From Halobacteriovorax sp. DA5 (GTDB lineage: Bacteria > Bdellovibrionota > Bacteriovoracia > Bacteriovoracales > Bacteriovoracaceae), in NCBI RefSeq assembly GCF_002903145.1, contig NZ_PPDJ01000014.1, positions 1 to 64,000 on the forward strand: 64,000 nucleotides of DNA, read 5' to 3'. Position 1 is the first letter of the stretch. Every line of letters begins with the position of its first letter. Below the pieces are notes generated by a model. That model searched no databases. It saw only the letters and a list, made by a program, of their open reading frames with translations, and was not told the DNA's origin. The position numbers and the translations under genes were made by a program. Positions 8,547 to 17,639 of this stretch are shown here, in pieces.

Positions 8547-11500
8547 GAAAAAACTAGTTTCATACTTTGTAGGAAATAGCTTTCTAGTAAACTTATTAAG
8601 TATCATGATGGTGCTCTTTGGGATTATCTCCCTTGCCCATATGAAACGAGATCTAATTTCAAATTGGTCATCAAAGAGAATTCAAATCACTGCCACATTG
8701 ACTGGTGCAGGTGCATCTCAAATTGAAAGGTTTTTAACTTACCCAATTGAGCGTGCAATTAAAGGTAGTGCTGGTATCGATAAAATTTGGTCAAACTCGC
8801 AACAAGGGTATATGCGTATCAATGTTGATGTGAAAGATGAGTTTGAGGAAATAGGTGATTTAGAGACTCGAATTAAAGATGCTATTGAAACAATCCGTGG
8901 AGATCTTCCATCTGAAACTAAAGATATTGTCGTTCGCCATATTAAGCAAACAGATTCTTGGTTTAATTATTATGCAATTTTAAATTTTGAACAAAGTAAT
9001 GACTTACACCAGAACTGGTTATTGAAAATAGAAGAAGAGCTTGAAAGAGTCGATGGAGTATCAAGAGTCGATACATATGGATATACAAAAGATCTTTATA
9101 TTAAACTTAATGTCGATAATATGGCCCGCTATAGGATAGCGCCATCAGATGTTTATAATAAGATTAAAGAAACTTTTAGAATTTACCCTTTAGGAAGTAT
9201 CCGTAAAGGAAGTGATTCTTATTCGATTGAAATTGAAAACTTAAACTACGATATTGAATCACTTAATAATCTTTTGATTCGTTCAAATAATTCAAGCCAT
9301 ACTTTGCGTCTAAGGGACTTAGCAACTCTTGAGTATCGCTTACCTAAAATTAAACGATCTAATTACATAAATGGGAAGCCAGGGATTAACTTTAATATCT
9401 TTAAAGATGTTGAAGCCGATTCAATTACACTAAAGGAAAAACTAGAAGAGAAGCTTAAAAAGATTAATGAGCAAGCTCCTGAAGGTGTGAATATCATAAG
9501 TGTTGAAGATGGTCCGGCATTCATTGAAAGACAAATTAATGCTCTACAATCAAATGCTCTAATGGGAATCGTTCTTGTTTTGATCACGCTTTGTTTATTT
9601 TTAGGCTTTAGAACTGCAATTATGACTTCTCTTGGGATGCCTCTTGCATACTTTTTTACATTTACAGTTCTTGAAACAATGGGGATTTCAATTGATCTAA
9701 TCTCTGTTGTAGGGATGCTTCTTGTTATTGGGATCCTAGTTGATGATGCTATTATTATCTCTGAACAGTATATGCAAAATCTTGAAAACGGTGCCAGTTC
9801 AAAAGATGCGGCCGTAGGTGCTGTTCTTTCGACTTGGAAACCTATTTGTGGAACTGTTGCAACGACACTGATTGCCTTTGCCCCAATTCTTGTTGGGAAG
9901 GATTCAATGTCAAATATCTTAATGGCGATTCCTGTTGTGGTTTTCTCGGCGCTTCTTTTAAGTTTATTTGAAAGTTTCTTTATCCTTCCAAATCACTTAA
10001 AGCACTTTGTAACAAAAGCAAATGCACATCATGAGTCTAATTACTTCCAGCGCTTTAAAAGAGGGTATCTTAAATTACTCGATGGAGCACTAAGATGGCG
10101 CTATATTGTTTTAACAGGTTTCATTGTGGCAATGATTGGCTCAATAATCTTTGCGAGCAAGAATATTAACTTTAATTTCAATTTAAATATTTCTTCTGAA
10201 ACAGTTGAATTTGTCGGTACTTTGAAAGAATCAAAAAATCTTGAAGACTCATATAAACAACTGACTCCTGTAGAAGAGGTTATGAGTAAGATTGACAAAA
10301 ATAAGTATAATAACTACCAATTCTCAATTGGACAAAATTATACAAATGGTAAGAAGCAAGAGGGGCCACAGTATTTTAGTTATAGAGTTTCTTTTTCACA
10401 GCTTGATAATAATGTTGAGGCCAACAAAAAAGATGTACAAGACTTCCTTAAGGAACAACTTAAAGAGCTTGAGAAAACTGGTAAGTTTGAAAGGCTAGAG
10501 GTTAAGATTGCAAAGGGTGGAGATGATGAAAGTCGTGAAAACCTAGTCGAAGTAACAATTCAATCTCTTTCTCCATTTAATGTTGAAGAAGTGACAGAGT
10601 ATACTAAAAAATCGATTGAGGATTTAAAAATTGAGGGAATTAAATCAGTTGATCTTGATGATTCGCTTTTTAAAGACGCTTGGATTTTTACACCTCATAA
10701 AAATGAGATTCAATCACGAGGACTTTCTCTGGCTCAAGTCTCAAGTCAATTAGTTCAGTTCATTAGTAAGAATGAAGTTTATGAGTATACAAGTGGTAAT
10801 CGAAAGATTCGCTTTTTAACTTATGCAGCTGATGGCGATGATCTAAATTTCGAAGAACTAGGTAACCTTCCTGTCGTTCTGGGAAATGGTGAGATCATAA
10901 AGTCATCTGATATTGGAGTTTGGAAAAAAGAAAAGAAGCAATCGACAATTAGGCACTCAAATTTAATGAGAAAAGTTGTTGTTGATCTTCCGTTTGATAA
11001 AGAAATTATTAAAAAAGAAGTTCTAATTAAGAAGGTTGATCTACTAACTCAAAAGCTTTCAAAGAAGTATCCCGATTTAATGTTTAATGCACAGGATGCT
11101 GATGAGCAGTCGAGAAAGAATAAGAGTTCAATGGTTAAGAAATTTGCTTTTGCTCTTCTTGGTATCTTCTTTATTTTAGCGATTGTTTTAAGAAGTATTA
11201 TGCAGCCGATCTTAATCTGTTCGGCCATTCCTTTTGGAGTGATAGGTGTTATCTGGGCATTCTACTTCCAAGGACTCGACATTAGTTTAATGGCGATTAT
11301 TGGTATTATTGGTATGGCCGGAGTTGTTGTAAATGACAGCTTACTTCTTGTTGTTACAATTAATGAGAAAAGAAGTGATTGGTTTAGCTTTCATCGTCCA
11401 GAAATTTTAGAAGGGGCAGGAAGTCGTCTAAGAGCGATCATATTAACAAGTATTACAACACTTGGTGGTGTATTCCCAATGGCATATGCAATCGGTGGAG

Positions 11501-11727
11501 ATGCCGGATTTACGAAAGGCCTTGCCATGAGTATGGGGTGGGGACTTCTATTTGCGACAGTTTTAACTCTTGTGGTTCTTCCATGTATGCTTCTTATCCA
11601 AAGAGACTTCATGGTTTTCTTTAAGCGCAAAATTTTAAGAATGAATAGAGTAGAAGAAGTTGAAGAAGATATTGATGATGTTGTTATCGTGACAAATAAA
11701 TTAGAAGAAGAAAGTGTTATTCATTAG
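8545..11727 (+). CDS. RND-family efflux permease (AcrB/MexB-like, HAE1 type)
   Basis: A 1060-aa inner-membrane proton-driven exporter. The length and layout (one N-terminal helix, a large periplasmic loop, helices 2-7, a second large loop, helices 8-12) match the RND superfamily. TM4 has the paired acids D400-D401 in GILVDDAII, the proton-relay signature of drug-type pumps, and TM10 has VVNDSLLL. The start is GTG at 8545 with AGGA upstream, inside an inverted repeat. No membrane-fusion adaptor or outer-membrane channel gene is adjacent, so it must use partners encoded elsewhere or be regulated independently. Substrate unknown. Confidence 0.93.
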   Translation: MKKLVSYFVGNSFLVNLLSIMMVLFGIISLAHMKRDLISNWSSKRIQITATLTGAGASQIERFLTYPIERAIKGSAGIDKIWSNSQQGYMRINVDVKDEFEEIGDLETRIKDAIETIRGDLPSETKDIVVRHIKQTDSWFNYYAILNFEQSNDLHQNWLLKIEEELERVDGVSRVDTYGYTKDLYIKLNVDNMARYRIAPSDVYNKIKETFRIYPLGSIRKGSDSYSIEIENLNYDIESLNNLLIRSNNSSHTLRLRDLATLEYRLPKIKRSNYINGKPGINFNIFKDVEADSITLKEKLEEKLKKINEQAPEGVNIISVEDGPAFIERQINALQSNALMGIVLVLITLCLFLGFRTAIMTSLGMPLAYFFTFTVLETMGISIDLISVVGMLLVIGILVDDAIIISEQYMQNLENGASSKDAAVGAVLSTWKPICGTVATTLIAFAPILVGKDSMSNILMAIPVVVFSALLLSLFESFFILPNHLKHFVTKANAHHESNYFQRFKRGYLKLLDGALRWRYIVLTGFIVAMIGSIIFASKNINFNFNLNISSETVEFVGTLKESKNLEDSYKQLTPVEEVMSKIDKNKYNNYQFSIGQNYTNGKKQEGPQYFSYRVSFSQLDNNVEANKKDVQDFLKEQLKELEKTGKFERLEVKIAKGGDDESRENLVEVTIQSLSPFNVEEVTEYTKKSIEDLKIEGIKSVDLDDSLFKDAWIFTPHKNEIQSRGLSLAQVSSQLVQFISKNEVYEYTSGNRKIRFLTYAADGDDLNFEELGNLPVVLGNGEIIKSSDIGVWKKEKKQSTIRHSNLMRKVVVDLPFDKEIIKKEVLIKKVDLLTQKLSKKYPDLMFNAQDADEQSRKNKSSMVKKFAFALLGIFFILAIVLRSIMQPILICSAIPFGVIGVIWAFYFQGLDISLMAIIGIIGMAGVVVNDSLLLVVTINEKRSDWFSFHRPEILEGAGSRLRAIILTSITTLGGVFPMAYAIGGDAGFTKGLAMSMGWGLLFATVLTLVVLPCMLLIQRDFMVFFKRKILRMNRVEEVEEDIDDVVIVTNKLEEESVIH

Positions 11728-12242
11728 AATAACTCTTTCTCTGCTTCTTTCGCTTTTTGTTCTTCAATCTTTTTAATCATTGATTCACGTTTTAGAATAC
11801 GTTCAATTCTATAGAGGATAGTTTTCTCTAGAATTCCATCCGAACGTACAAGGCGCCAACCTTGTAGAAAATCTTTTTCAATCATTTGGCGTCGGTAAAT
11901 TGAAACCTTAGAAACCTCTTGTTTTCCGCGATATCCTTTAATGACGTTGATAACTAATTTAAATTGGGCCGCTTTAACCATCTCTTTTGAGCCGAAGGCA
12001 TCGGAGAAGTTAATTTGACTCGTGTTGTTGATCCAACGTGTTTTTACGACTCCAGCTTCTTGATTTTTTACTGAAATATCATACTGTTGCATGATCTCAA
12101 GAACAGCTTGCCATGTCTGGTTAAAATTCGACTTATAAGTTTTTGAAGGTATTTCTGATTCTTCAACTAATTGTTCAAATTGTTCATATGAACTACAACT
12201 AAATAGCAGGGAAAAAAGCACTATTATTTTTAACATTTTCAT
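11724..12242 (-). CDS. BamC-like outer-membrane lipoprotein
   Basis: A lipoprotein of 172 aa with a signal peptide and lipobox LFSCS (acylated Cys at about residue 16). I start it at the ATG 12242, which begins MKMLKII and gives a proper signal sequence; the longer frame to 12359 would put 39 hydrophilic residues ahead and run under kdsD. A segment with NQTWQAVLEIMQQYDISV and then GVVKTRW recalls the helix-grip domains of NlpB/BamC proteins of the outer-membrane assembly machine. It overlaps the end of the RND gene by 4 nt convergently. Family assignment is moderate. Confidence 0.6.
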   Translation of the reverse strand: MKMLKIIVLFSLLFSCSSYEQFEQLVEESEIPSKTYKSNFNQTWQAVLEIMQQYDISVKNQEAGVVKTRWINNTSQINFSDAFGSKEMVKAAQFKLVINVIKGYRGKQEVSKVSIYRRQMIEKDFLQGWRLVRSDGILEKTILYRIERILKRESMIKKIEEQKAKEAEKELF

Positions 12243-12307
12243 ATAATTATAATAACATAGTCGTAGACTCGATCGAGATAGAAAAATTGACACTAAAGGA
12301 GATGGTA

Positions 12308-13273
12308 GTGGAGCATTTTGGTCAGATGAAGGAAGTTTTAAAACTTGAAGCTGATTCAATTCTAAGAGTAATAGATCTTTTAGATGAGAAGATGTGTAAC
12401 AAACTGACTGGTGTCTTCGAATATCTGCATGCTCATAACGGCCAGATGGTTTTATGTGGCGTTGGTAAGTCAGGCCTTATTGGAGAGAAACTATCTTCTA
12501 CATTTAGCTCTCTTGGCCTTCGCTCAATTTTTCTTCATCCAACTGAGGCCCTTCACGGAGACCTTGGGAGAGTTAGTGAAAACGATGCCATTATCTTTTT
12601 ATCAAAATCTGGTACCACAAGTGAGATCTTAAAATTAATACCATTTCTAAGAATAAGAAAAGAGAACCGTATTGCTCTAGTAGGTGATTTAACAAAACAA
12701 ATTGCACTTGAGTGTGGGATTTCTTTTGATTGCTCGGTAGAGCGCGAAGCCTGTATTAATGATCTTGCCCCAACTACTTCATCAACTGTTGCTCTGGCAA
12801 TGGGAGATGCCATTGCTGTTGCCTATGAGAAATTTGTGGGTCTATCACGTGAAGGGTTTGCTATTAATCACCCTGGTGGGAAATTGGGTAAATCTCTTAC
12901 GATGAAAGTAAAAGATTTAATGTGGGTGTCGAAAGAGTGCCCAATCCTTAAACCATCAAATCTTTTAAAAGATGCCGTTCTTGAAATGACGAATAAACCT
13001 CTTGGGGCCCTTGCTGTTATTGAGAATAATAGCTTTAGTGGAATTCTTGTCGAAGGTGATATCAGACGCTCGATTGCTAAAAATGCTAATGCACTTGAAA
13101 CGGCTCTTAGCGAGATTATGACGAAAGAGCCTAAGAAAGTTTCTTCTGATGACCTTGCTATCGATGCCCTAACATCAATGGAGCAAAATAAGATTTATGT
13201 ACTCCCTGTGATTGATGGAAATGAATTCAAGGGATTCATTCGAATGCATGATCTTCTTAAAGAAGGTTTTTAA
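12308..13273 (+). CDS. kdsD: Arabinose-5-phosphate isomerase (KpsF/GutQ family)
   Basis: Converts ribulose 5-phosphate to arabinose 5-phosphate for Kdo, hence lipopolysaccharide, synthesis. The N-terminal SIS domain shows GVGKSGLIGEKL, HPTEALHGDLG and SKSGTTSEI; the C-terminal third holds two CBS domains (from KDLMWVSKECP and SEIMTKEPKK). I chose GTG at 12308 because AAGGAG sits 6 nt upstream; the longest frame starts at a TTG (12287) with no ribosome site. The resulting 321 aa is normal. It ends 2 bp from the convergent lnt gene. Confidence 0.92.
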   Translation: MEHFGQMKEVLKLEADSILRVIDLLDEKMCNKLTGVFEYLHAHNGQMVLCGVGKSGLIGEKLSSTFSSLGLRSIFLHPTEALHGDLGRVSENDAIIFLSKSGTTSEILKLIPFLRIRKENRIALVGDLTKQIALECGISFDCSVEREACINDLAPTTSSTVALAMGDAIAVAYEKFVGLSREGFAINHPGGKLGKSLTMKVKDLMWVSKECPILKPSNLLKDAVLEMTNKPLGALAVIENNSFSGILVEGDIRRSIAKNANALETALSEIMTKEPKKVSSDDLAIDALTSMEQNKIYVLPVIDGNEFKGFIRMHDLLKEGF

Positions 13274-13275
13274 TT

Positions 13276-14727
13276 TTAAAGAGAAAAATCTTTTATTTCT
13301 TGTTTAAAATTTTCTGTACGAATTAACTCTCGACCATCTTGTTTGATGACGGCCGAGATTCCAGTATTGGTCGCTCTAATAATTGGAAGATTAAATTCCA
13401 CAGCTCTCCACTTTGCTAAGAATAGGTGCTGCTCTTGTTCTGAGTAAGGCCCATACCATGAATCGTTTGTCACATTGACGATGAAATCAATTTTTTCTCC
13501 ACGCTTCTTCACTTCTTTAATGTATCTTCCAACATAGCGAGGAAATAGGACTTCATAACAGATGAGTGAAATAAAGTGTTTATCTTTAACTTCAAAGTTT
13601 GTGTACTTAGTTCCACTCGCAAAGAATGAGATATTTGTTAAGTAAGGCGCCAGGTATTGGTTAAGTGGTCCAAAAGGTAGTCCTTCTCCAAAAGGAATGA
13701 GTACTTGCTTATGATAGACCTGATCAATAATTCCTTCACCTCGAGATAGTACTGTCGCATTATACGTATTCTCTAAGACACTTGGATTTGTTGAAGCAAG
13801 ATCGTATGTTCCAAAGAAGTAGCTAGCATTACTCTTAATAAAGAGATCCATTAGCTCGTCTGACAACTTTTTACTTTTTTCTGAGAAAACAAATCTAGGA
13901 TAAGAAGTCTCCGGCCAAATAACCAAATCGATATCTTCAATTCCTTCGGCCAAGCTTAGTCCTTTATAGATATTAATAACTTCTGATGAGGCAAGCTTTA
14001 TGCCCTGTTCAGATTTAAGCTTTAGGTCATTTCCAATATTTCCTTGAACAATTCGAATCTTAAGATCGTTACTTATATTAGACTTTATTGGGCCTACTCC
14101 AAAATTCATCAGTAAAAGTGCAAGGATGATACCACCTTGAACTCTTGGAAGCTTTTGTTTTTGGTAGAACATAAAAATAAGATGCCCAATGAATAAACTT
14201 AAGAAGCTATAGAAGGGAACTCCTAGGAGTCGTGCTGGTTTTAAGAATGGAGATATCTTAAGCCACGGATGGCCAAAAAGAGCTGGGAATTGTTGTGGCG
14301 TAAAATATTCAAGAATAACGAAGATTAGCGAATAAAGGATTCCTCCCGCTAATGTATCGATCTTCACATACTTCTTTAAAAAGAAAAAGATAATAAGAAA
14401 GAGATAGAATTGTGGCGCAATAATAACCGAAAAGAGCTGCCACAGGATAAAGTTAAATGGAAAAAATAGGTTTCCAAACTCGTTTAGTGTGAATGTTAAC
14501 CAATAGTATCCTGCAAAATTATAACCCCAACAGAATAAGAAAATATTTATGAGGTTATACTTAAAACGAATTTCACTTTTAAGCCCGTAGAATAAAACGG
14601 CCGCACTAAAAAAGATTGTTGGAAAGATTGTGAACTTTCCTATGAATGGAAAATTTAATGCGTAAATGATACCTGCAAGAATATGAAGCACAGGTAGAAA
14701 GAATTTATTTTTCAGCAGGCTAGACAT
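13276..14727 (-). CDS. lnt: Apolipoprotein N-acyltransferase
   Basis: Adds the third acyl chain to lipoproteins in the inner membrane, the last step of their maturation. The first 215 residues form about six membrane helices; the rest is a nitrilase-type domain with the triad Glu (WPET, about residue 270), Lys (YHKQVLIPFGE, about 341) and Cys (ICYEVLFP, about 389). The length of 483 aa is normal. This window alone encodes many lipoproteins that would be substrates. No strong ribosome site precedes the ATG. Confidence 0.94.
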   Translation of the reverse strand: MSSLLKNKFFLPVLHILAGIIYALNFPFIGKFTIFPTIFFSAAVLFYGLKSEIRFKYNLINIFLFCWGYNFAGYYWLTFTLNEFGNLFFPFNFILWQLFSVIIAPQFYLFLIIFFFLKKYVKIDTLAGGILYSLIFVILEYFTPQQFPALFGHPWLKISPFLKPARLLGVPFYSFLSLFIGHLIFMFYQKQKLPRVQGGIILALLLMNFGVGPIKSNISNDLKIRIVQGNIGNDLKLKSEQGIKLASSEVINIYKGLSLAEGIEDIDLVIWPETSYPRFVFSEKSKKLSDELMDLFIKSNASYFFGTYDLASTNPSVLENTYNATVLSRGEGIIDQVYHKQVLIPFGEGLPFGPLNQYLAPYLTNISFFASGTKYTNFEVKDKHFISLICYEVLFPRYVGRYIKEVKKRGEKIDFIVNVTNDSWYGPYSEQEQHLFLAKWRAVEFNLPIIRATNTGISAVIKQDGRELIRTENFKQEIKDFSL

Positions 14728-14790
14728 ACTTTATTGTCGTATATGATTTAACATTTGCCAATACTAAGCTTATGAAATTACAATATTCTT

Positions 14791-15453
14791 ATGGATAGAG
14801 AATTCTTAAACGACATACAAAAACATCAACATCTCTTCATGGAAGATAATATTGCACAGGATGTGCAACTTATAACATGTCCTAAGTGCGAAAGTGAAAA
14901 TATTATTGAAGAACGCTGCCAAGATTGTGACTTCGATTTAACTTTTAATCCATTAGGAGAACCATTAGGGGAGAAGAGCTTCTATACTTTTCGTGAAAAG
15001 TATTGGCTGACACTTTCTCCTCTTGAAATGGAAAACCCTGCAATTTTCCAAGGTGATGTGAAGTTTAAGAAATTTATGATTAAAGTGCGTCGCCGTTATA
15101 ATAATCTTCTTGATTACTTCTATAGTGAGCACTCAAAGACTGATAAGCTGAGAGCGCTTTATCTTCAAGAGTTAGTGGATATCGTTATTGAAATGATGAA
15201 CTCTGGAGTGAGCGAGCAAGAAATTTGGCAACCATATACGCAAAAGGGTATCGAAGAGGTTTCTCTTTATGAGCGTATTAAGGAAGCAATATCTGAAACA
15301 CGCGAGCTAAATAATAAGAGTCAAATTGAAAGTTTTCTTGATTATAAGATGATGGGATTTTTTAAGGTGTCTTATTTATTGTATGGAATGCTAGGAGTGA
15401 TCTTTATTATGGGGACGACCCTTGCGCTTACGTCCTATTTTAGGGCCATCTAG
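14791..15453 (+). CDS. Zinc-ribbon protein with C-terminal membrane helix
   Basis: A 220-aa protein. Near the N-terminus (about residues 31-48) is CPKC...CQDC, a two-knuckle zinc ribbon. The middle is charged and helical, and a single hydrophobic helix close to the end (about residues 192-214) would anchor it in the inner membrane with the ribbon in the cytoplasm. The fold suggests a protein-interaction or nucleic-acid-contacting role, but no family is recognised. It is transcribed away from lnt and meets the subtilase convergently 7 bp later. Confidence 0.6.
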   Translation: MDREFLNDIQKHQHLFMEDNIAQDVQLITCPKCESENIIEERCQDCDFDLTFNPLGEPLGEKSFYTFREKYWLTLSPLEMENPAIFQGDVKFKKFMIKVRRRYNNLLDYFYSEHSKTDKLRALYLQELVDIVIEMMNSGVSEQEIWQPYTQKGIEEVSLYERIKEAISETRELNNKSQIESFLDYKMMGFFKVSYLLYGMLGVIFIMGTTLALTSYFRAI

Positions 15454-15460
15454 GAATTAA

Positions 15461-16600
15461 TTATTTTCTGATAATTACTTTTGGAGTGTTTGCTACTTCT
15501 CTTTTGCTTTCTTTGTAGTTAGCTAGTTGACCATTTGTCTTTGTGTTTAGCTTTTCAGCAAGTTCAACAGCTGCTGTAGCATCAACACGTCCTGAAGACT
15601 TAACCTTTCCATTAAAAGTGATCTCTTTCTTTGCAGTGATTGAGATGATCTTCTTAATTTGCTTTGCTGAAAGACCTGGGTATCCAGCTTTTAACATTGC
15701 TGCTACTCCAGAAACAAAAGCAGTCGCTTGTGAAGTTCCTGTTAGCAGACCGTTTCTTGAAGTCGGGATAGCAGAGTTGATCTTATATCCTGGTGCCGAA
15801 ACGTCTACTGTTTGTGCTCCCCAGTTTGAAGAGTTAAGAATCTTCATCGACTGATCGTGAGCAGTTACAGTAATAATATTTGATAACTTGTAGCTTGCTG
15901 GGAAGTAAGCAGTATTCTTGTTATCGATATTTTCTTGCTCGTTTCCTGCTGCTGCAACTACGATGATTCCTTTTCTTTCTGCTTTCTTTAGAATTTCAAG
16001 TTCTTCTAAATCCGGCTCTGGTCCACCACCTGAGTAGTTAATGATATCAACACCAAGATCAACTGCGTAACGTAGAGCCTTGATTGTTGAGTTTAAGTTG
16101 TCCTTACCTGAAGCGTGACGGTTGTAGTACTTCAGTGAAAGAATCTTAACATTTGGAAATACTGACTTAATAATTCCCGAAACGTGAGTTCCGTGACGAT
16201 TCTTATCGTAAGGAGTATTTACATTATCAGCACCTTTAGAGAAATCTAGTCCAAAATTAGAAATGCTAGCATCTCCTTTAGGTACGTAGATATTATCTTT
16301 AAGGAATGGGTGAGTTGGATCAATACCTGTATCAATAACAGCTACAACAACTTCTTTTTGTGTCTTTAATTTTTTAAGTGCACCTGGAAGATTAATTGAT
16401 CCTTGTGCAAAGTTATTTTTGATACCCCAGCTTGAAAAGCGTGAGTGTAGTACGTCAGTATTTGATGTTTCCTGTTGGTATTCTTTTTTGAAAACACGTT
16501 GTCTTAGTTGATCAAATGATAATTTCTGACCTTCACCAGCTCCAAAAGCAAAAGAGCTAGCAATTAAAGTAGAAAGTAGTAGAAAAGATTTTAGTTTCAA
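15461..16600 (-). CDS. Secreted subtilisin-family (S8) serine protease
   Basis: A 379-aa exported protease. After a Sec signal peptide (cleavage near SFAFGAG, residue 20) and a short propeptide-like stretch comes the catalytic domain with D90 (VIDTG), H136 (RHGTHVSG), oxyanion N220 (AAAGNE) and S290 (GTSQATAFVSG). The start is TTG, with AAGGAG 6 nt upstream. About 30 charged residues follow the domain. Its target, a host or prey protein or an envelope protein, cannot be read from the sequence. Confidence 0.95.
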   Translation of the reverse strand: MKLKSFLLLSTLIASSFAFGAGEGQKLSFDQLRQRVFKKEYQQETSNTDVLHSRFSSWGIKNNFAQGSINLPGALKKLKTQKEVVVAVIDTGIDPTHPFLKDNIYVPKGDASISNFGLDFSKGADNVNTPYDKNRHGTHVSGIIKSVFPNVKILSLKYYNRHASGKDNLNSTIKALRYAVDLGVDIINYSGGGPEPDLEELEILKKAERKGIIVVAAAGNEQENIDNKNTAYFPASYKLSNIITVTAHDQSMKILNSSNWGAQTVDVSAPGYKINSAIPTSRNGLLTGTSQATAFVSGVAAMLKAGYPGLSAKQIKKIISITAKKEITFNGKVKSSGRVDATAAVELAEKLNTKTNGQLANYKESKREVANTPKVIIRK

Positions 16601-16890
16601 AAAGTGCTCCTTAGTAACTCAAACTCACTGTTATAGAATGCACAGCTTGTGCCAACACTATGACAGGATTCTACCTACTTAAGTTGTTCACCTATAGCCC
16701 ATATGGATACTTTATAGATAGGTGTCAAAATCTTATACACTATTTTAAAAGTGGTGGTAGAAAATAAGGCCAAAAAGCCACCGTGTTCATTACTCCACTA
16801 AGTTAAGTTGCCGTAATCATTGTACCAGAATTTGGCATGGGCCGTGCTTAATTATGAACAGAAGAAGAACTTACCATGGAGGGTAATTCA

Positions 16891-17109
16891 GTGAAAACTA
16901 TTTGGACATTATCAATCAGTATTTTTGTGTTTGCATATGTCATGATCGTCGCGCCAATTAATAATACGAACTCAAGTACAATAAGTCTTAAAGTGGAAGA
17001 AGTACTTAAAACAAATGAACAGGTTAAGAAAGTGCTTAAGAGAGACATATCGAAGTATGTCTATATAAAGAAGGAGACCTTTAGTGTAGACGAGGGGATG
17101 GCCCTATAA
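16891..17109 (+). CDS. Small membrane-anchored protein, unknown
   Basis: A 72-aa protein with an N-terminal hydrophobic helix (TIWTLSISIFVFAYVMIVAP) and a basic, helical tail. I use the GTG at 16891, which has GGAGGG 7 nt upstream; the ATG at 16876 overlaps that ribosome site. A strong terminator follows at once. The clean ribosome site and terminator argue that it is real although short. The 290 bp before it (16601-16890) holds no obvious gene; TTGTTC and TACTTT near 16690-16715 are a weak promoter guess. Confidence 0.55.
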   Translation: MKTIWTLSISIFVFAYVMIVAPINNTNSSTISLKVEEVLKTNEQVKKVLKRDISKYVYIKKETFSVDEGMAL

Positions 17110-17136
17110 AAAAAGCCTGCATAAGCAGGCTTTTTT
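17109..17136. terminator. Bidirectional terminator
   Basis: AAAAAAGCCTGC, a 4-nt loop ATAA and GCAGGCTTTTTT form a textbook hairpin with A-run and T-run on either side. It ends the small membrane protein gene and the convergent DksA-like gene. Confidence 0.9.
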
Positions 17137-17161
17137 ACTAACATTTGGAATATGAAAAAAG

Positions 17162-17533
17162 CTATACGGCTCTTCGCATGTGTTGTTCTTCACGCTCTCT
17201 TTCTTCTGCGTGTGTGATACAAAGATCGGCCCATGGTTGATTTTCAAGCCTTTTCTTACCGATTGGCTCGTCACAATCTTCACAGTGCCCATAAGTACCT
17301 TCTTCAATTCGGTGAAGGGCCTCTTCGATTTGTCTTAGCTTAGTCATTGCTCGAGCACGCATATTAAATGTAACCTGTTGGTTAATTACTGCGTTTGCTA
17401 CATCACCTTCATCAGGTAGATCATCTGTCGACATCTTAAGGTCTTCAGTACTTGTTAGAATACCACCGTTAAGAATCTCAGCTTTAGCGGCCAATAACTT
17501 CTTTTTAAAATATTCTAGTCTTTCAGCTTCCAT
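17162..17533 (-). CDS. DksA/TraR-family regulator with a C-x2-C...C-x2-H finger
   Basis: A 123-aa protein of the DksA/TraR family, which bind the secondary channel of RNA polymerase and, with ppGpp, alter promoter choice. It has an N-terminal coiled coil (residues about 1-75), then YGHCEDCDEPIGKKRLENQP and LCITHAEE. The fourth zinc ligand, usually Cys, is His here (CITH instead of CIxC). The coiled-coil tip holds Asp residues. A very strong AAGGAGGAGG ribosome site precedes the ATG. GreB, which uses the same channel, is encoded 10 kb away. Confidence 0.88.
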   Translation of the reverse strand: MEAERLEYFKKKLLAAKAEILNGGILTSTEDLKMSTDDLPDEGDVANAVINQQVTFNMRARAMTKLRQIEEALHRIEEGTYGHCEDCDEPIGKKRLENQPWADLCITHAEEREREEQHMRRAV

Positions 17534-17599
17534 TTAGTCCTCCTCCTTAACGAAGTAAAACAAGCAAAGTTTGTTGGTTAAACTATTACGCGACACTTA

Positions 17600-17627
17600 A
17601 TTTTAACCCTGAATTTATTTAGTTCAA
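17600..17627 (-). promoter_or_regulatory. Possible promoter of the DksA-like gene
   Basis: On the minus strand TTGAAC (17622-17627) and TAAAAT (17600-17605) lie 16 bp apart, about 67 bp before the ATG. It is a reasonable but imperfect match in AT-rich DNA. Confidence 0.4.
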
Positions 17628-17639
17628 AAGTCTTCTTAA

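Noticed and set aside
12287..12307. TTG start of kdsD
   Set aside because: No ribosome site for it; AAGGAG is well placed for the GTG at 12308.
16601..16890. Possible extra gene or RNA in the gap before the 72-aa protein
   Set aside because: No ORF with a ribosome site and no convincing stem or terminator besides weak promoter-like matches.
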